Part shown: positions 23,137 through 34,822 of the stretch, one piece after another
Layout: every line of letters begins with the position of its first letter
How positions within the stretch are numbered: the stretch's first letter is position 1
NCBI GenBank assembly: GCA_033239125.1
Contig: BSWB01000008.1
Coordinates: 6,726,001-6,790,000 of the forward strand
DNA from: Fagopyrum homotropicum
Taxonomy: Eukaryota > Streptophyta > Magnoliopsida > Caryophyllales > Polygonaceae
Reading direction: 5' to 3'
DNA: 64,000 nt
Notes under the pieces: generated by a model
What the model saw: only the letters and a program-made list of their open reading frames with translations
The model's database searches: none
Told to the model about the DNA's origin: nothing
Translations under genes and position numbers: made by a program

Positions 23137-24970
23137 TGTTACGCTAAGATTGTGACACGCAAAAGTCTTAAATTTATAACTCGATATATTTTTCCTAACT
23201 CCTAGCGAAACCCACAATGTATGGGTCATTTTGTAGTAAGGATAGTATTCCGAGGTCAAAAACAAAGACTAAGGTGAAATTGAATCAATAGTGACTAAGG
23301 ATAGTGTTGATCTAGGCTAAGAAAGGAGAAAGAAATAAAGAAATGAAAATCTCAATGTTTTTGGATTGGTTTTGTGGTGATCAATCAAAGATCACAAATC
23401 ATGCAAGTTTTAACAAATAACTAAGCTAGCAAGGCAAATAAACAAACACAAACACGAGATAAGCAATCAAGAGAGAAAAACGGATTCTAGGGGTTAGAAA
23501 TTCCGGTTATGGCATAGGACTCAAGCTATCTAGTCATTCTTTGGATTAACTATAGTGTGTTGGGAGTGGGTGTTTCTAAATCGGGATCAATCACCGGGTA
23601 GGTCTCATGGTCCACTAGTCCGTTCCTAAGGTCTCATCACCGGGTAAGTCTCAAAGAGCCTAAGGATAGGAATTCTACATAAACCGGATTGTCATCTAGG
23701 GATCTAACCTCTCCTTACCGGGTAAGTCTCGGGAAGGCAAGTCCTAAACATCAATCCTAGCACACTCAGTCCAATAGCGGCGTATGAGGCTCACTACTAC
23801 CTAGAGTTCATCATCTTTGGTACTTAAGATCGGAAATCACCGGGTAAGTCTCTTTCCTCACTTAAATTTCTAGCATTAGGTCACCCTAGGCTAGATTGAG
23901 CTTAACAAACACTAGGGTTTCAACAATATAACAACCTAACACTCAGATTTATCAATTCAAGCAAGTTAGACAAAAATCACGTTTCATCAAGTCCACGGCC
24001 GTGGAACCCCTTAGAACAGACCGTGATTTTGAACAGAGGCTAGGTTCAAGCAAACAAAGCATCCAAGGGTAAGTTTAAGTCTATCCTATCATAGTCCAAG
24101 CCATAACCATCATTTCCTTACCCTATAATCACATCTACTTAGCCAACAACATGCATCATAACATTCAAACTCATCAAGCATACAATCAAGGTTTCCATGG
24201 CAAGTGAATGAAGTGAAATAGAGATGAACAAGTAGAACAAAGAAATCCAAGCTGAAAATGAGTTTAAGTAAGACTTACAACCCTTTAAAAGAAGGTTCAA
24301 ATCGTTCCTTACAAACCCTTGTAAACGTTTCCAATAAGTTGCTCCAAAATCTCTCTAAAAACTATGAAAAACTAAGAATGGTATGTTCTTCTTTTCTTCT
24401 CCAATGGAAGCCTTTCTTCTCCTCCAAGAATAGCTCCAATCCAATCTTCCAATGAGAGAATATGTGTGAGAGTGTGGGAGAGAATGGAGTGATGGGGTCT
24501 GCTCTCAACAGTCTGCAGGACCACCTTTTATACACCATCAAGGGCAAGGGTTAGTTATGGAGATCGTGGGACAGCTGTCGCAGCTGTGCAGGGAGAACCA
24601 CGGCCTATTTCCACTCCCGTGGAAGTCCCAGTGGCCGTGGTTTTGGTGATTCATACTTTTATGGTTCATCAAGCCACAATTTGGTGCAAGGCATGCACCA
24701 ACAAGGTCCCATGTGTCGTCCTTAGCTCCTAGCTTGCTTCCCAATGAGTCCGAAGGTGTGTCATGTCGTGGAACGATCCTCAAATGTATCGATTAAGCTC
24801 CTAAAGCTCCCAAAATACCTACAAAGCATGCAAAAGTCCGTGTAGACGTCTATCTCGAGAAAATACATGAATCGAGTGCAAACGTCATGAACTAGTGCTA
24901 AACCATGCTTGAATGAGCGGAAAAACTATCTAAATGAGTGCCTAAACCTACGTCATAAATCGTGTTATCA
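23137..24970 (-). repeat. 5' LTR of element F
   Basis: It is the partner of the LTR at 13722-15559, 1834 bases, with the same ends and the same inverted GAGACTTACCCGGTAA series (about 23592-23850). Differences include a short deletion around 23980 and scattered substitutions. Confidence 0.92.
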
Positions 24971-24975
24971 CTTTT

Positions 24976-26153
24976 CTGTTATCACCCAACCACTCACTTT
25001 CTTGCTGAGGAAGTATACGTGATTTGTATGGTCTGAGCCATGCCTACATTGCTTCAAGGAGCTGAAGAGGAAGTTGACCTCCGCTCCTATCTTAGCTCAG
25101 CCAGAGGGCATTGAGGATTTCGTAGTTACAGTGATGCATCCAAGATGGGCTTGGGATGTGCTCTGATGCAGAGGGGTAAGTTTATTGCATACGCGTCGAG
25201 GTAGTTGAAGACGTATAAGGAGAATTACCATACTCACGATCTTGAGTTAGTATGTTGTTCACGGTTTAAAGATCTGGAGGCATTATATGTACGGAGCTAC
25301 GTGTCAGATATTAACAGACCATAAGAGTCTAAAGTACATACTCACTCAGCGGGAGTTGAATAACCTCCAGAGGAGATGGTTAGAGTTGATCAAGGACTTT
25401 GATCTAGAGATCTTGTACCACCCGGGGAAGGCGATTGTGGTAGATGATGCCCTCAGTAGGAAGACTCCCCGGGAGATGGCGATCGCTCAGTTGAAAACTT
25501 AGCCTCATTTTCAACGAGACTTGGCATGGATAGAGATGGATATCCACTTTCCGGATTCCAACAGCCATTTGTTCACCTTGGAGATGCTACCTGATCTTTT
25601 GGTTGAAATTCGACTTAAGCAGGAAATTTGCCCACCTTTGATATGGATCCGAGACAAGATATCTCGAGGAGAGGCACCTCAATTTACCATTGGTGCCGAT
25701 GGAGTTTTGAGACGCCTGAAGTGCGTATGTGTATCCTTAGATTGAGAGCTGAGATAGTAGATGTTACAGGAGGCTCACTCTACACCTTACTTAGTTCATC
25801 CCGGTGCGAGTAAGATGTATCATGATATTAAACACTCCTCTTCGTGGGGAGGTCTGAAGTGAGACGTGACGAGATATGTAGCTCAGTGTGTGACCTGTAA
25901 ATAGGTCGAGATCGAGCATCATCGACCAGGTGGAGAGCTACACCCATTTGTCATTCCTCAGTGGAAGTGGGTGGACATCTCGATGGATTTTGTTACTGGT
26001 TTGAGACTGAGTCGGATTTTTTATGCCATATGGGTGATAGTAGATCGACTGATGAAGACCGTGCGTTTCATTCCTATCAAGGAGATGTGGCCGGCGAGTT
26101 TATTAACAAAGGAGTTCACTATACAAAGACAGACGGTTCACTTCTAGGTTTTG
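24976..26153 (+). pseudogene. E RNase H and first part of integrase
   Basis: The sequence resumes after F with the RT connection and RNase H (TDHKSLKYILTQRELNN, LEILYHPGKA, DALSRKTPRE). Integrase follows with a spoiled zinc region (AQCVTCK), WKWVDISMDFVTGL, a VIVDRL motif and FIPIKEMWPA. Frameshifts and stops are frequent (about 25200, 25500, 25740, 25860, 25905). It is cut by solo LTR J inside the core, at FTSRF. Confidence 0.8.
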
Positions 26154-27349
26154 TGTAATACCCAAATCCGTAGAACTCGGGGCGCTACTGGGTTAGGATC
26201 TCACAATGGATCCTGACCCTAGCCTAACAACAAGTATTGGATCTTATAGCAAGGCACAAATAAATATAAAACCAAATCCATAAAAACTGTATAATCATAC
26301 ATCAAAACATATACAAAACACAACCGAGTACAAGACAACATCATCTAAACATATGTGTACATAAACATCCCAAAACCGTCGCACAACCTAATATACGGAA
26401 GCCCTTGGCTGATCACCCATCTGGCTCACTCTGCAGTCTTCCTATCCTGCTGAATATCTACAACACAGTATAAAACCGTTAACTAAAAGTTCATGAATAA
26501 GAATAAAGCTAATAGCACATAAAAACACATCATCACATCACAATATGCAATTCTCACGTCAAAAACCGTTTATTATCTTCATTGCATTATACCATTACTA
26601 ATTCAACTTATTTTGTAACACGAGGAGCACCCAAAACCTCGCCTTTGTCCCCTTTAACCCCCAGGTTTGGAATAGGGAATCAAGCCTCCCCCTTGGTGGG
26701 CTGGTCGCAAAGCACCCCCACACTCTCGGCGAGCTTCAGGCAAGTGGTCACGACCCGTTATAATACACTTGGGCCATTTAATATACATATATGGTCATCC
26801 TAAGTTGTAAATGCACATTCATATGTACAAGCACAACTATGACAATCATTCAAACTCATAGCCGCTAACTAAGTATGTCCAATGGAGTTACTTGTCCTAA
26901 ACATAAACTTGAACCACCTGGTCACAATTTCCCCTTAAGGAAACAATTAGTGCCTGCATCAGCAAGGAACACAAAAAGATCAAACACTATCCAAGGTTAG
27001 GAGATTCCACCTCCTACACCCCATAATCATACCCAAACCACCACTCGTATCTACACCTCGATATCTAAACATAACTCACAAATGCCTAAGGCATTACCTC
27101 AACATATACATCATCAATCTCAACATACACATCACTAGCCTAGCCTCACTCTCAAGCTAAGCCAAAAAGAAGAGGGATGACACATACCACACTTGGTATG
27201 TCCTGGACAAATGCACCTGCGGAAGCAACAAGACACAGAAGCGGTGATGCCGCAGGGATGGGGCGGGTCCTTAGTACCGCCGGGGCGGGGCGGCACCTAC
27301 GGCTAGGCCGAGGCGCGGTCGCAGAATCACTAAAGAACTAAGGCTTACA
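26154..27349 (-). repeat. Solo LTR J, Tekay-type, antisense, in E integrase
   Basis: It runs TGTAATACCC to GGCTTACA on the plus strand (1196 bases). TTTTG occurs on both sides (26149-26153 and 27350-27354). Its ends and central blocks match D LTRs (TGTAACACCC to CTCTTACA), but it is about 670 bases shorter, so it is a deleted or related subfamily. A cluster of GCAGGGGCGG-like motifs lies at 27235-27320. Confidence 0.88.
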
Positions 27350-27354
27350 TTTTG

Positions 27355-27610
27355 GAAGCAGGTGGATGCCGCCATGGGTACGAGTCTGTAATTCAGGACT
27401 GCTTATCATCCTTAGACCGATGGTCAGTCGAAGCGGACCATCCAGATTCTGGAGGATATGTTGAGAGCCTGCGAGCTAGACTGGGGACAGGTGTTGCCAG
27501 ATCACCTTCCCTTAGTGGAGTTTTCATATAACAACAATTGGCACGCATCCATCAGGATGGCTACTTAAGAGGCTTTATACGGGCAGAGATGTCGTACCCC
27601 GTTGTGTTGG
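27355..27610 (+). pseudogene. E integrase core, middle piece
   Basis: The segment carries WKQVDAAMGTSL, TDGQSKRTIQILEDMLR (the third catalytic residue is lysine here in place of the expected glutamate) and LPLVEFSYNNNWHASI. It ends at YGQRCRTPLCW, where D inserted. Stops replace tryptophan or glutamine codons at several places. It continues at 60763 with DKPSSARGVAPEQIQ. Confidence 0.8.
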
Positions 27611-29479
27611 TGTAACACCCTGAATCCGCGGGACTCGGGATACTACAATGGGCTAGGATCTCACAATGGATCCTGACCCTAGCATGACAACAAGTTCACT
27701 GGATCTTACAACAAGGCACAAGTAGATTAAAACCAAATACATAAAGCTGTATAAGATACATCAAAAAGGTTTTGCAACAACAAAGCCGAGTACAAAACAA
27801 CATCCATAAACATCAGATACAAAATATCCCATATCCCACGCAAGCAACCTAATGTACAGAAGTCCTCGACTGGTCACCCCATCTCGCTCACTCTGTAGTC
27901 TTCCTAACCTCCAGATCATCTACAACACAATATACACCGTTAGCTACAGTAATGAATAAGCATAACGGTAATAGCACAAACACACAACAACATCTCATAC
28001 ATGCAATGCCACACACATTCATTTATTATCTTCAATCACGTTATTCCATTACTAATTCAACTTATTTTGTAACACGAGGAGCCTCAAGAGCCTCGTCCCT
28101 TCCAACGTAACACAGGAGTTTTGCATGGGGGTGATCATCACTCGTCCACCCCCCTCCCCCCGGTGAGATCATCTTCCGGGCACCTCCTCCTAGCAGCAGG
28201 CTGAGGCAAGTGGTCAAGACCCGTTATAATGCGCTTGGGCCATTTAAGGTAATAAATGGTCGTCCTAGTCCGGTTTAGGTTATAAATGCACAATCAAATG
28301 AACACACACAACCATCACAATCACATCAATTCACAACCGTACGCTAAGTAAGTCCTATGGACTTACCTGTAACACTCGTAACTTGTACCACGTCACAGCT
28401 CCCCCTTAGGGAAGTAATCAACGCATGCAATAGCAAGGCACTCATAATCACATATTGTAAGGGGTTAGGAAACTTGTCTTCATAACAATAACCAACCTAC
28501 AACATCAATCTACACCTCGAGGTCACAACATGCTCACAAATGCATAAGGCATATCCTCAACATAAACACAAGTGCCTAAGGCACATCTCTATCATGCAAC
28601 TCATCACACTTCTCCTAACCATGCTAGCCTAGCCATCAACTAAAGCCAAGGCTAAAGGAAACGGAATAAGGAATCATACCAACAAGGTATGCCCTGGAAG
28701 CACCAGCAGAAACAAGGAACGCAGGGGCTGAACCAGTGAGGTGCAGGGGCGGCTCACTCAAGGTGCAGGGTCGGTTCACAGCAGGCGTAGGGGCGGCTAG
28801 GCTCAGGCGCAAGGGCGGCTATCCGTGCGGAAGATTGGCCCCGATTTTTCTTCGATCTTTCTCTTGACTCTCTTCACCTCTCCATCACACAACAGTATAA
28901 TACATACATATATACACATGTATGAACATCAAAACATGCAAGAAAGGATCAACACAAGCTCAGCTTGTGATCCTAAGCTAAAGAAGGAAGAAAGAAGCAA
29001 GGAAGAACAAGGAAGGAAGATGGAGATGGACATCTTACCACAGCAGAACCCTTAGCAGCAAGGAGAGCATCCAACACACCTCACAACCTCAGCACATCAT
29101 CCACAAAGCTCAACCACAAACTCATCATCAAGAACTCACTCAGCACAAGCCTAAATCAAGATCAACTCTTGATTCCAACAAGAACAAGATCAAAGGGAGA
29201 AGGAGAGAAGAAGAAGAACGTAGGGAGGAAGAAGGAGTTGGGAAAAGATGAAGAAACCCTTCATCAGAAGCAAGGATGGCTTATAAAGGAAGCCAATCGC
29301 AAAGAACGGGTCAAAGGGTCAACAAAACCGGCTACAACCACACAGAGCCACAGGGGCGGACTCTGTGAGGCGCAGGGGCGGCCAGCCGCAGGTGCGGCCA
29401 CCTGTGTCCGCAGGGGCGGTCGTCTGGGTCAGCCAAGGGCTCAGCAAGGCTCCAGACTCCTAAGACTAAGGCTCTTACA
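27611..29479 (-). repeat. 3' LTR of element D
   Basis: It reads TGTAACACCC to CTCTTACA on the plus strand, 1869 bases. Two clusters of GCAGGGGCGG motifs (reverse of CCGCCCCTGC) lie at 28725-28825 and 29340-29425. On the minus strand it is preceded by a TTTTTAGGGGAGTGTGA-like polypurine tract (29480-29496). The open frames at 28825-29055 and 29169-29546 lie in LTR sequence and are not called. Confidence 0.9.
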
Positions 29480-29607
29480 TCACACTCCCCTAAAAACAAG
29501 TTTCGTCCCGAAACTTGCAAGATCCCAAATCTTCTCGGACCCATAAGCTGAGGTATAACTCTCCCTCTCAAAAATATCATATCACAACCTATAACATTCT
29601 ATATCCT
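29480..29607 (-). other. D 3' noncoding region, left remnant
   Basis: It holds the polypurine tract of D next to its LTR and sequence with no recognisable protein. ATCCT (29603-29607) is the left copy of the target duplication of A. It continues at 53430. Confidence 0.75.
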
Positions 29608-31375
29608 TGATAGCATGAATTATTGTCTATATTTTGGGGCCTGTTTAGACGTTTTATCTTCAATAATCTGCATGTTTGTATATATATTATGTGATTATAT
29701 CGTCGTTTCATCTACCTTTGTGGGAATCGAGGTCTACACCTAGTTTTGTTGTAATCATAGGTAAAATGGCACATTTTGGACTAAAAAGGAGCAAAAGGAG
29801 CTAAGGAGTCATTGGAGCTACATTCAGGAGCTTAAGGAAAAATCCAGGAAGCATGACCATGGATTGGAGATTCACTTTGGACCAGATTTAAGAGATTTCA
29901 CATTCAATTGTGACTCACCTCGGTTGACTACAGAGTCACCTCGACTGAGGTGATCCAGAGGAGCCGACTCGACCGAGGCGAACACCTTGGACGCGGCGAA
30001 GATATTTTATTCTTGGCTAAGATCTTTTATCTTTGGAAAGAGGATCTTATATTTTTGGGCTGGGTTCCTGGAAGGAAGAAGATAAGTTAGCCCATATATT
30101 TTACCAATATTTATGGGAAGAGATCTTTCTAAGATATCTTATCTTTGGAGAGTAATTTTCCTATAAAAAGGGTCGGATTTCCCACAAATCCAACACCCGA
30201 TTACACCGAAGATCCGCTATTACCCGGAAGACGTTTCCAGCAGCAACACCCGACATATACTCTAGTTGGGAGATTTGAAGAACCTTTTTGAAGGTTGAAG
30301 AAGGAAGTTTATAGCTTTTATAGCTTTTTGAAGGGTTTTGTAAGATTCTCTTAGATTCCCTTCGTTGTCGTTTTTCTTGTTGGATCTTAATCCAAGGAAC
30401 GCTTTTTGTTTGATAATTGATTCAGTTATTGAAGCCTTTCTCTTAAGGTTTTCTTGTTCAATTATTCTCTTTCTTCCCATATATTTGATTAATACTTTCA
30501 TGATGATGAGTGGCTAATTTTCTTGTTTGATTTTAGGGTGATTGGCTGAAGGTTGTGGGAAAAACAATGATAGAATAATCTTAATCACAGTAGGACCCTA
30601 AAAGTTCGAGTCTTTACCTTAACCCTAACCATCTCGCTCAGTCGATGAACATCTCGGCCGGGGTGGAATTCTTCTGACCGAGGTGACCTTTCTGATCCGA
30701 AACTGAGAGTTAAGTGTTAGAGTTTGCCAAATCCTATCCTTATTACACCTTTCCTGGTTCAATGCAAGCCTAGGATGAGACTTACTCGGTAATTCCTTTG
30801 TTTGTTTATCTAAGATCATAAGTGTAGGTAATAAAGGTTTATCCTTTATTGGGGTTTGAGTGTGCTTTCATCCCATCTTTGTGAGTTAGCCTGAGACTTA
30901 CCCGGTAAAGGTTGATTCTATTCCCTTAGATGGTGTGTTAGTTTGAGGTTATAGTTCTTTATCTTAATTCCTTGAGACTTACCTGGTAATAGGAGTTACG
31001 GTTTGGGATTAGTGAGTAGTGAGACTTACCCGGTAATCTATTCCACTTTAGTAACACCTTCCCTTTGCAAAATCTCAGCTTTGTCCGCTTATCTTTAGAT
31101 CTTGAGTTGGAACTACAACTAGATGCTTTAATCCCTAGAATTGCATATTCCCTTAATTGACTTTTTATCATCTTTGATTGTTTTGATCGCTTTCGTGGTT
31201 AGTAATTACAAAGCTTACCTATTCCGACTTTGTTTCACTAAGTCCCTGTGATCGACCCCTGGAATTCCTTGCTTTTTACTACGATTGACCCGTACACTGC
31301 GGGTTCGCATCCTTGTTTTAAGCTTACATCTTGGGTTATAAATTTAAAGCTTGCACACACCGTTTGGAGCGAATA
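29608..31375 (+). repeat. 5' LTR of element A
   Basis: It starts TGATAGCATG and ends GAATA (GAACA in the 3' copy). TATAAAAAG is at 30172. Four 16-mer copies lie at 30777, 30893, 30974 and 31021. The near-palindrome CACCTCGACTGAGGTG lies at 29937-29952. Confidence 0.93.
30172..30180 (+). promoter_or_regulatory. TATA box of the A 5' LTR
   Basis: TATAAAAAG lies about 565 bases into the LTR and is repeated at 52212 in the 3' LTR. It would make the 16-mer repeats part of the transcript leader. Confidence 0.6.
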
Positions 31376-31381
31376 AGTTTT

Positions 31382-31399
31382 TGGCGCCGTTTCCGGGGA
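31382..31399 (+). promoter_or_regulatory. Primer-binding site of A, tRNA-Asp type
   Basis: TGGCGCCGTTTCCGGGGA follows the LTR after AGTTTT and differs at one base from the B site (49600-49617). It is complementary to the 3' end of plant tRNA-Asp. Confidence 0.85.
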
Positions 31400-31504
31400 C
31401 TTGGTGTAGACCGATCCGGTTGCGGTACGCTTTTGGGGCACTTGCCCCCGTGTCTACTAACCACTCTACTTGAGTGACTTTCGCAGGTTCTTTTTCTTAG
31501 GTTT

Positions 31505-34500
31505 ATGCGAAGAACCCGCGCTGGGAAGGAAATCGTTCCTTACGATCCCGAACCAGAAAAGACTTACAAACGGCGCTTGAGAGAAGCGAAGATGGTCAAC
31601 CAAGACGATCGCGATCTTGAGGCCGAATTGAAGGAGGCGTTAGAATAGCTACGCCTCAGCAAGGAAGAACTGAGGCACGAAAAGGAAGAAACTCGCACTA
31701 GGACTGAAGCGATCGAAGCAGATATGGCAGCTTTACGAGACCAGTATCTACTTCGACCGAGGAAAGATCCAGTTCCTAATCCTCAACCGATGCAGGATCC
31801 AGTTCAAGACCCTCGACCGATATAGGTCCCAACACCTGTTGCCCCGGCCGATGTACTTCTACCTCGGATACCAGTCTGAGACACTCTTTTTGCAGGAATC
31901 CCGCAAACCCTAGAGCAAAGGATGGACCCCAATCAACAACTGAGACGTCCTGGAGTTAACCTAGGAGATCCGGCGGACCATGACTATAAACTTCGACCGC
32001 AAGTTCTTTCCATGATTCGCCAATGCCAGTTTGGAGGGCTAGAGAAGGAATCTCTGCATCAACATCTGCAAAACTATAAGATCTTGATGGAGACCTTGAG
32101 ACCCTCAAGAATAGAAAACAACAACTACAAGCTAAGACCTTTTTACTTTTCTTTAAAAGATAGAGCTCTTACTTGGTATCAATCTCTTCCTCCAGGAAAA
32201 ATCAGTACTTGGGAGGAGATGACTACGGAATTCTTGACTAAATTCTTTCCCCCCTCTAAAACCGCCGAAATGAGAGGGAAGATTAATGCATTCATTATGA
32301 AGGACAAGGAAAGCTTGTCCAAGTCATGAGAGAGGTTTAAAGACATTCTTTTGGATTGCCCACATCATGGGATTCCAAAGATAGAGTTGTTGGAGATATA
32401 CTTCAAGGGACTGGACGGAAGCACCCAGTTCAACCTCCAACTACTATCCGCCGGTACATTTATGGACATGGCGATTGATGAAGCTTGGGACTTCATAGAG
32501 AAGCAAGCTTTGCATATGGAGAAATATTCCCACCAAGGAGCTGAAGGTGGAGTTAAAAGAGTCAACTTTCAAGAGGAGCCATCAAACACTAATCAACTCA
32601 TCTCTTTGAAGAATGACGTGAAACAATTGAAGGAACTCTTGGTCGCTCAAACCAAGAAGGAAGATCAAGGATCAAGGAACAACAACAATGGATACCGTAA
32701 TAACAAAAACAACGGTTCCCGGAACAACAACTACAACAACAATAGAGGATCCAATAGCAATAATTGGAGGGCAAACAACCAAAATTCGGGTAACCCTTAC
32801 TCTAATTTTAATACGAATGATTCCTCTAATCCCTTCCTCTCTTCCTCTTCTTCTCCTTCTACTTCATTAAAGAGCCAGGAGCAAGGATCAAGCTCATCCC
32901 ATCCGGAGAAGAAAGATGCGGTGCTGGAGGCTATCTTGATCAAGCTTAGTGCTATGGAGACATCCATGACTTCATTTTCGAAGGCACAAAAGGCCTTTGA
33001 ACAACAACTTGCTAGTAGGGCGAATGAAGCGCCAAGAGATCCAAGGAAGCTTCCAACAAGAACGGAAAGCAACCCTAAGGGCCAGATTATGGCCATAACG
33101 ACCAGGAGTGGACTGAAGACTGCAGATCTAGTGCCTCGGTCGGTGCCAGTACAGACGAATACCACCTCGGTCCAGGTGCAGTCGAAGAACACTTCGGCCG
33201 AGATGCCAACCGAGGTGGAACCACAAAAAGCGGAGGAGAAAACTGAAGTTTATGTTCCACCTCCTGCATACAAACCACCACTTCCATTCCCCCAGTCAAG
33301 GGCCAGAGCACATCTGGACAAGCACTTTGGTAAGTTCCTTGACTTGATGAATAAACTACACATTAATATTCCTTTCCTTGATGCTATTCTAGGGATGCCC
33401 GCCTATGGGAAGTTCTTGAAAGAGATCTTATCAAGGAAGAGGAAGCTGGAAGACTTTGGTGAAGTAAGGATGACATCTAAATCCTCGGAGCTTATTCAAA
33501 TCATGAAGGAGAAGATGCCACCCAAGTTGAGAGATCCCGGCTCATTTTGCATTCCCATTCAAGTTGGGGATGTCACTTGTGAAGCCTTATGCGATCTAGG
33601 AGCCAGCGTGAGCATCATTCCACTAGAGCTATGCGTTAAGATCGGACTTGGAGAGCCCAAGCCGGTGAAGATTCGGTTATACATGGCGGACCGCTCCATT
33701 ACCCATCCCGTGGGCATTTTGGAAGGCGTTCCGGTTAAGTTTGGTAACTTCTATTTACCTATAGACTTTGTAGTACTTGACATTCCCGCAGATTATCCTG
33801 TTCCTATCATTCTCGGGAGGCCATTTCTAGCAACTTCGGGTTGCAATGTGGATTGTAAGAACGCCAAGTTAAAATTCAATATTGGCGGAGATGAAGTGGG
33901 ATTTGCACTACTTGCGGCCATGAAAGGAGAGCAACTAGGAGATGATATCTTCAACATCTATGATGAAGAAGAATCAAGGGAATTGGTGAGCTCTATCCTT
34001 ACTAAAGTTCCACTTGAGAAAATTATTAGTTTTAGTTTAATGGAGGAAGGTATAGATGCCTCTTCTGATGTAGATATACGGAGCTTAAAGGCACTGGAAG
34101 AAGATCCAGGAGCTAAAACTAAGAAGCTAACCCAGGAGACGAAGATCTCCAGTTTCGGTTCCAGTTACAGTACCTCGACCGAGGCACTCTCTGGACCAAG
34201 CAAGGCGACTGAAGAACATCTCGGTCAATGCCCCCGCGCCTCGACCGAGGTCGAAAGTGAAATGATGTCAACTGAGACTGCTGAAAATAACAAACTTCTT
34301 ACTCCCTTCTCTCACATTCATCCTCAGTTGGTGGAACATTCTCTCCACCAACTTTCTGATAATAAAGGACCTTGGTATGCTGATATTGTTAATTATCTTG
34401 TTTGTCAGGAAATACCGCCCGGATTGACATACGCTCAAAGGAAGAAATTCTTCAAGGACGTACGCCATTACTACTGGGATGAACCGCTGCTATTCAAGCG

Positions 34501-34822
34501 CGGGCCGGATGGGATGCTTCGAAGATGCATTCTAGAAGATGAAGTTAATAGCGTCATAAGGCATTGTCATTCACTTCCTTGTGGAGGACATGCTAGCGCC
34601 AACAAGACATGCACTAAGGTATTACGTTCCGGTTTCTTTTGGCCTACATTATTTAAAGATGTGCAATCGTTTGTTGTCTCTTGTGATGCATGCCAAAGAA
34701 CAGGGAACTTGTCTAGGAGGAACGAAATGCCACTTAATAACATTCAAGAAGTGGAAATCTTTGATGTATGGGGGATAGACTTCATGGGACCTTTCCCATC
34801 CTCCGGAGGAAACCTCTATATT
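31505..34822 (+). pseudogene. A Gag-Protease-Integrase polyprotein without RT/RNase H
   Basis: ATG at 31505 (MRRTRAGKE) opens a single frame with only four stops (31646, 31823, 31877, 32327) and no frameshift. Gag has EQRMDPNQQLRRPGVNLGD, CPHHGIPKIELLEIYFKGL and an asparagine-rich tail. Protease has CDLGASVSIIPLELC (about 33590) and VPIILGRPFLATSGC. An acidic linker (about 34000-34340) with CCTCGACCGAGG motifs follows. The frame then goes directly to integrase: GPWYADIVNYLVCQE, HCHSLPCGGH, CDACQRTGN and DFMGPFPSSGG. About 1.4 kb of RT and RNase H found in C is absent with the frame kept. B cuts the frame after NLYI, before the second catalytic aspartate. Confidence 0.88.

Larger units (their letters stand above)
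13722..24970 (-). mobile_element. Element F: C-family Athila-like retrotransposon, minus strand
   Basis: It has two LTRs of the C family (13722-15559 and 23137-24970) and a flanking duplication CTTTT (13717-13721 and 24971-24975). The tRNA-Asp-type primer site is at 23113-23130. Gag, protease, RT, RNase H and integrase lie between 22996 and 17245 on the minus strand, and a 1.7-kb 3' noncoding region with two hairpin/polypurine modules follows. By eye the LTRs differ at roughly 2-3% of sites, more than those of C. Several stops and at least two single-base indels break pol. Confidence 0.93.

Noticed and set aside
28825..29546. Open frames at the D LTR end (also 59935-60439)
   Set aside because: LTR sequence on the strand opposite to D, not conserved as a frame between the two LTRs, and lysine/glutamate-rich low complexity.
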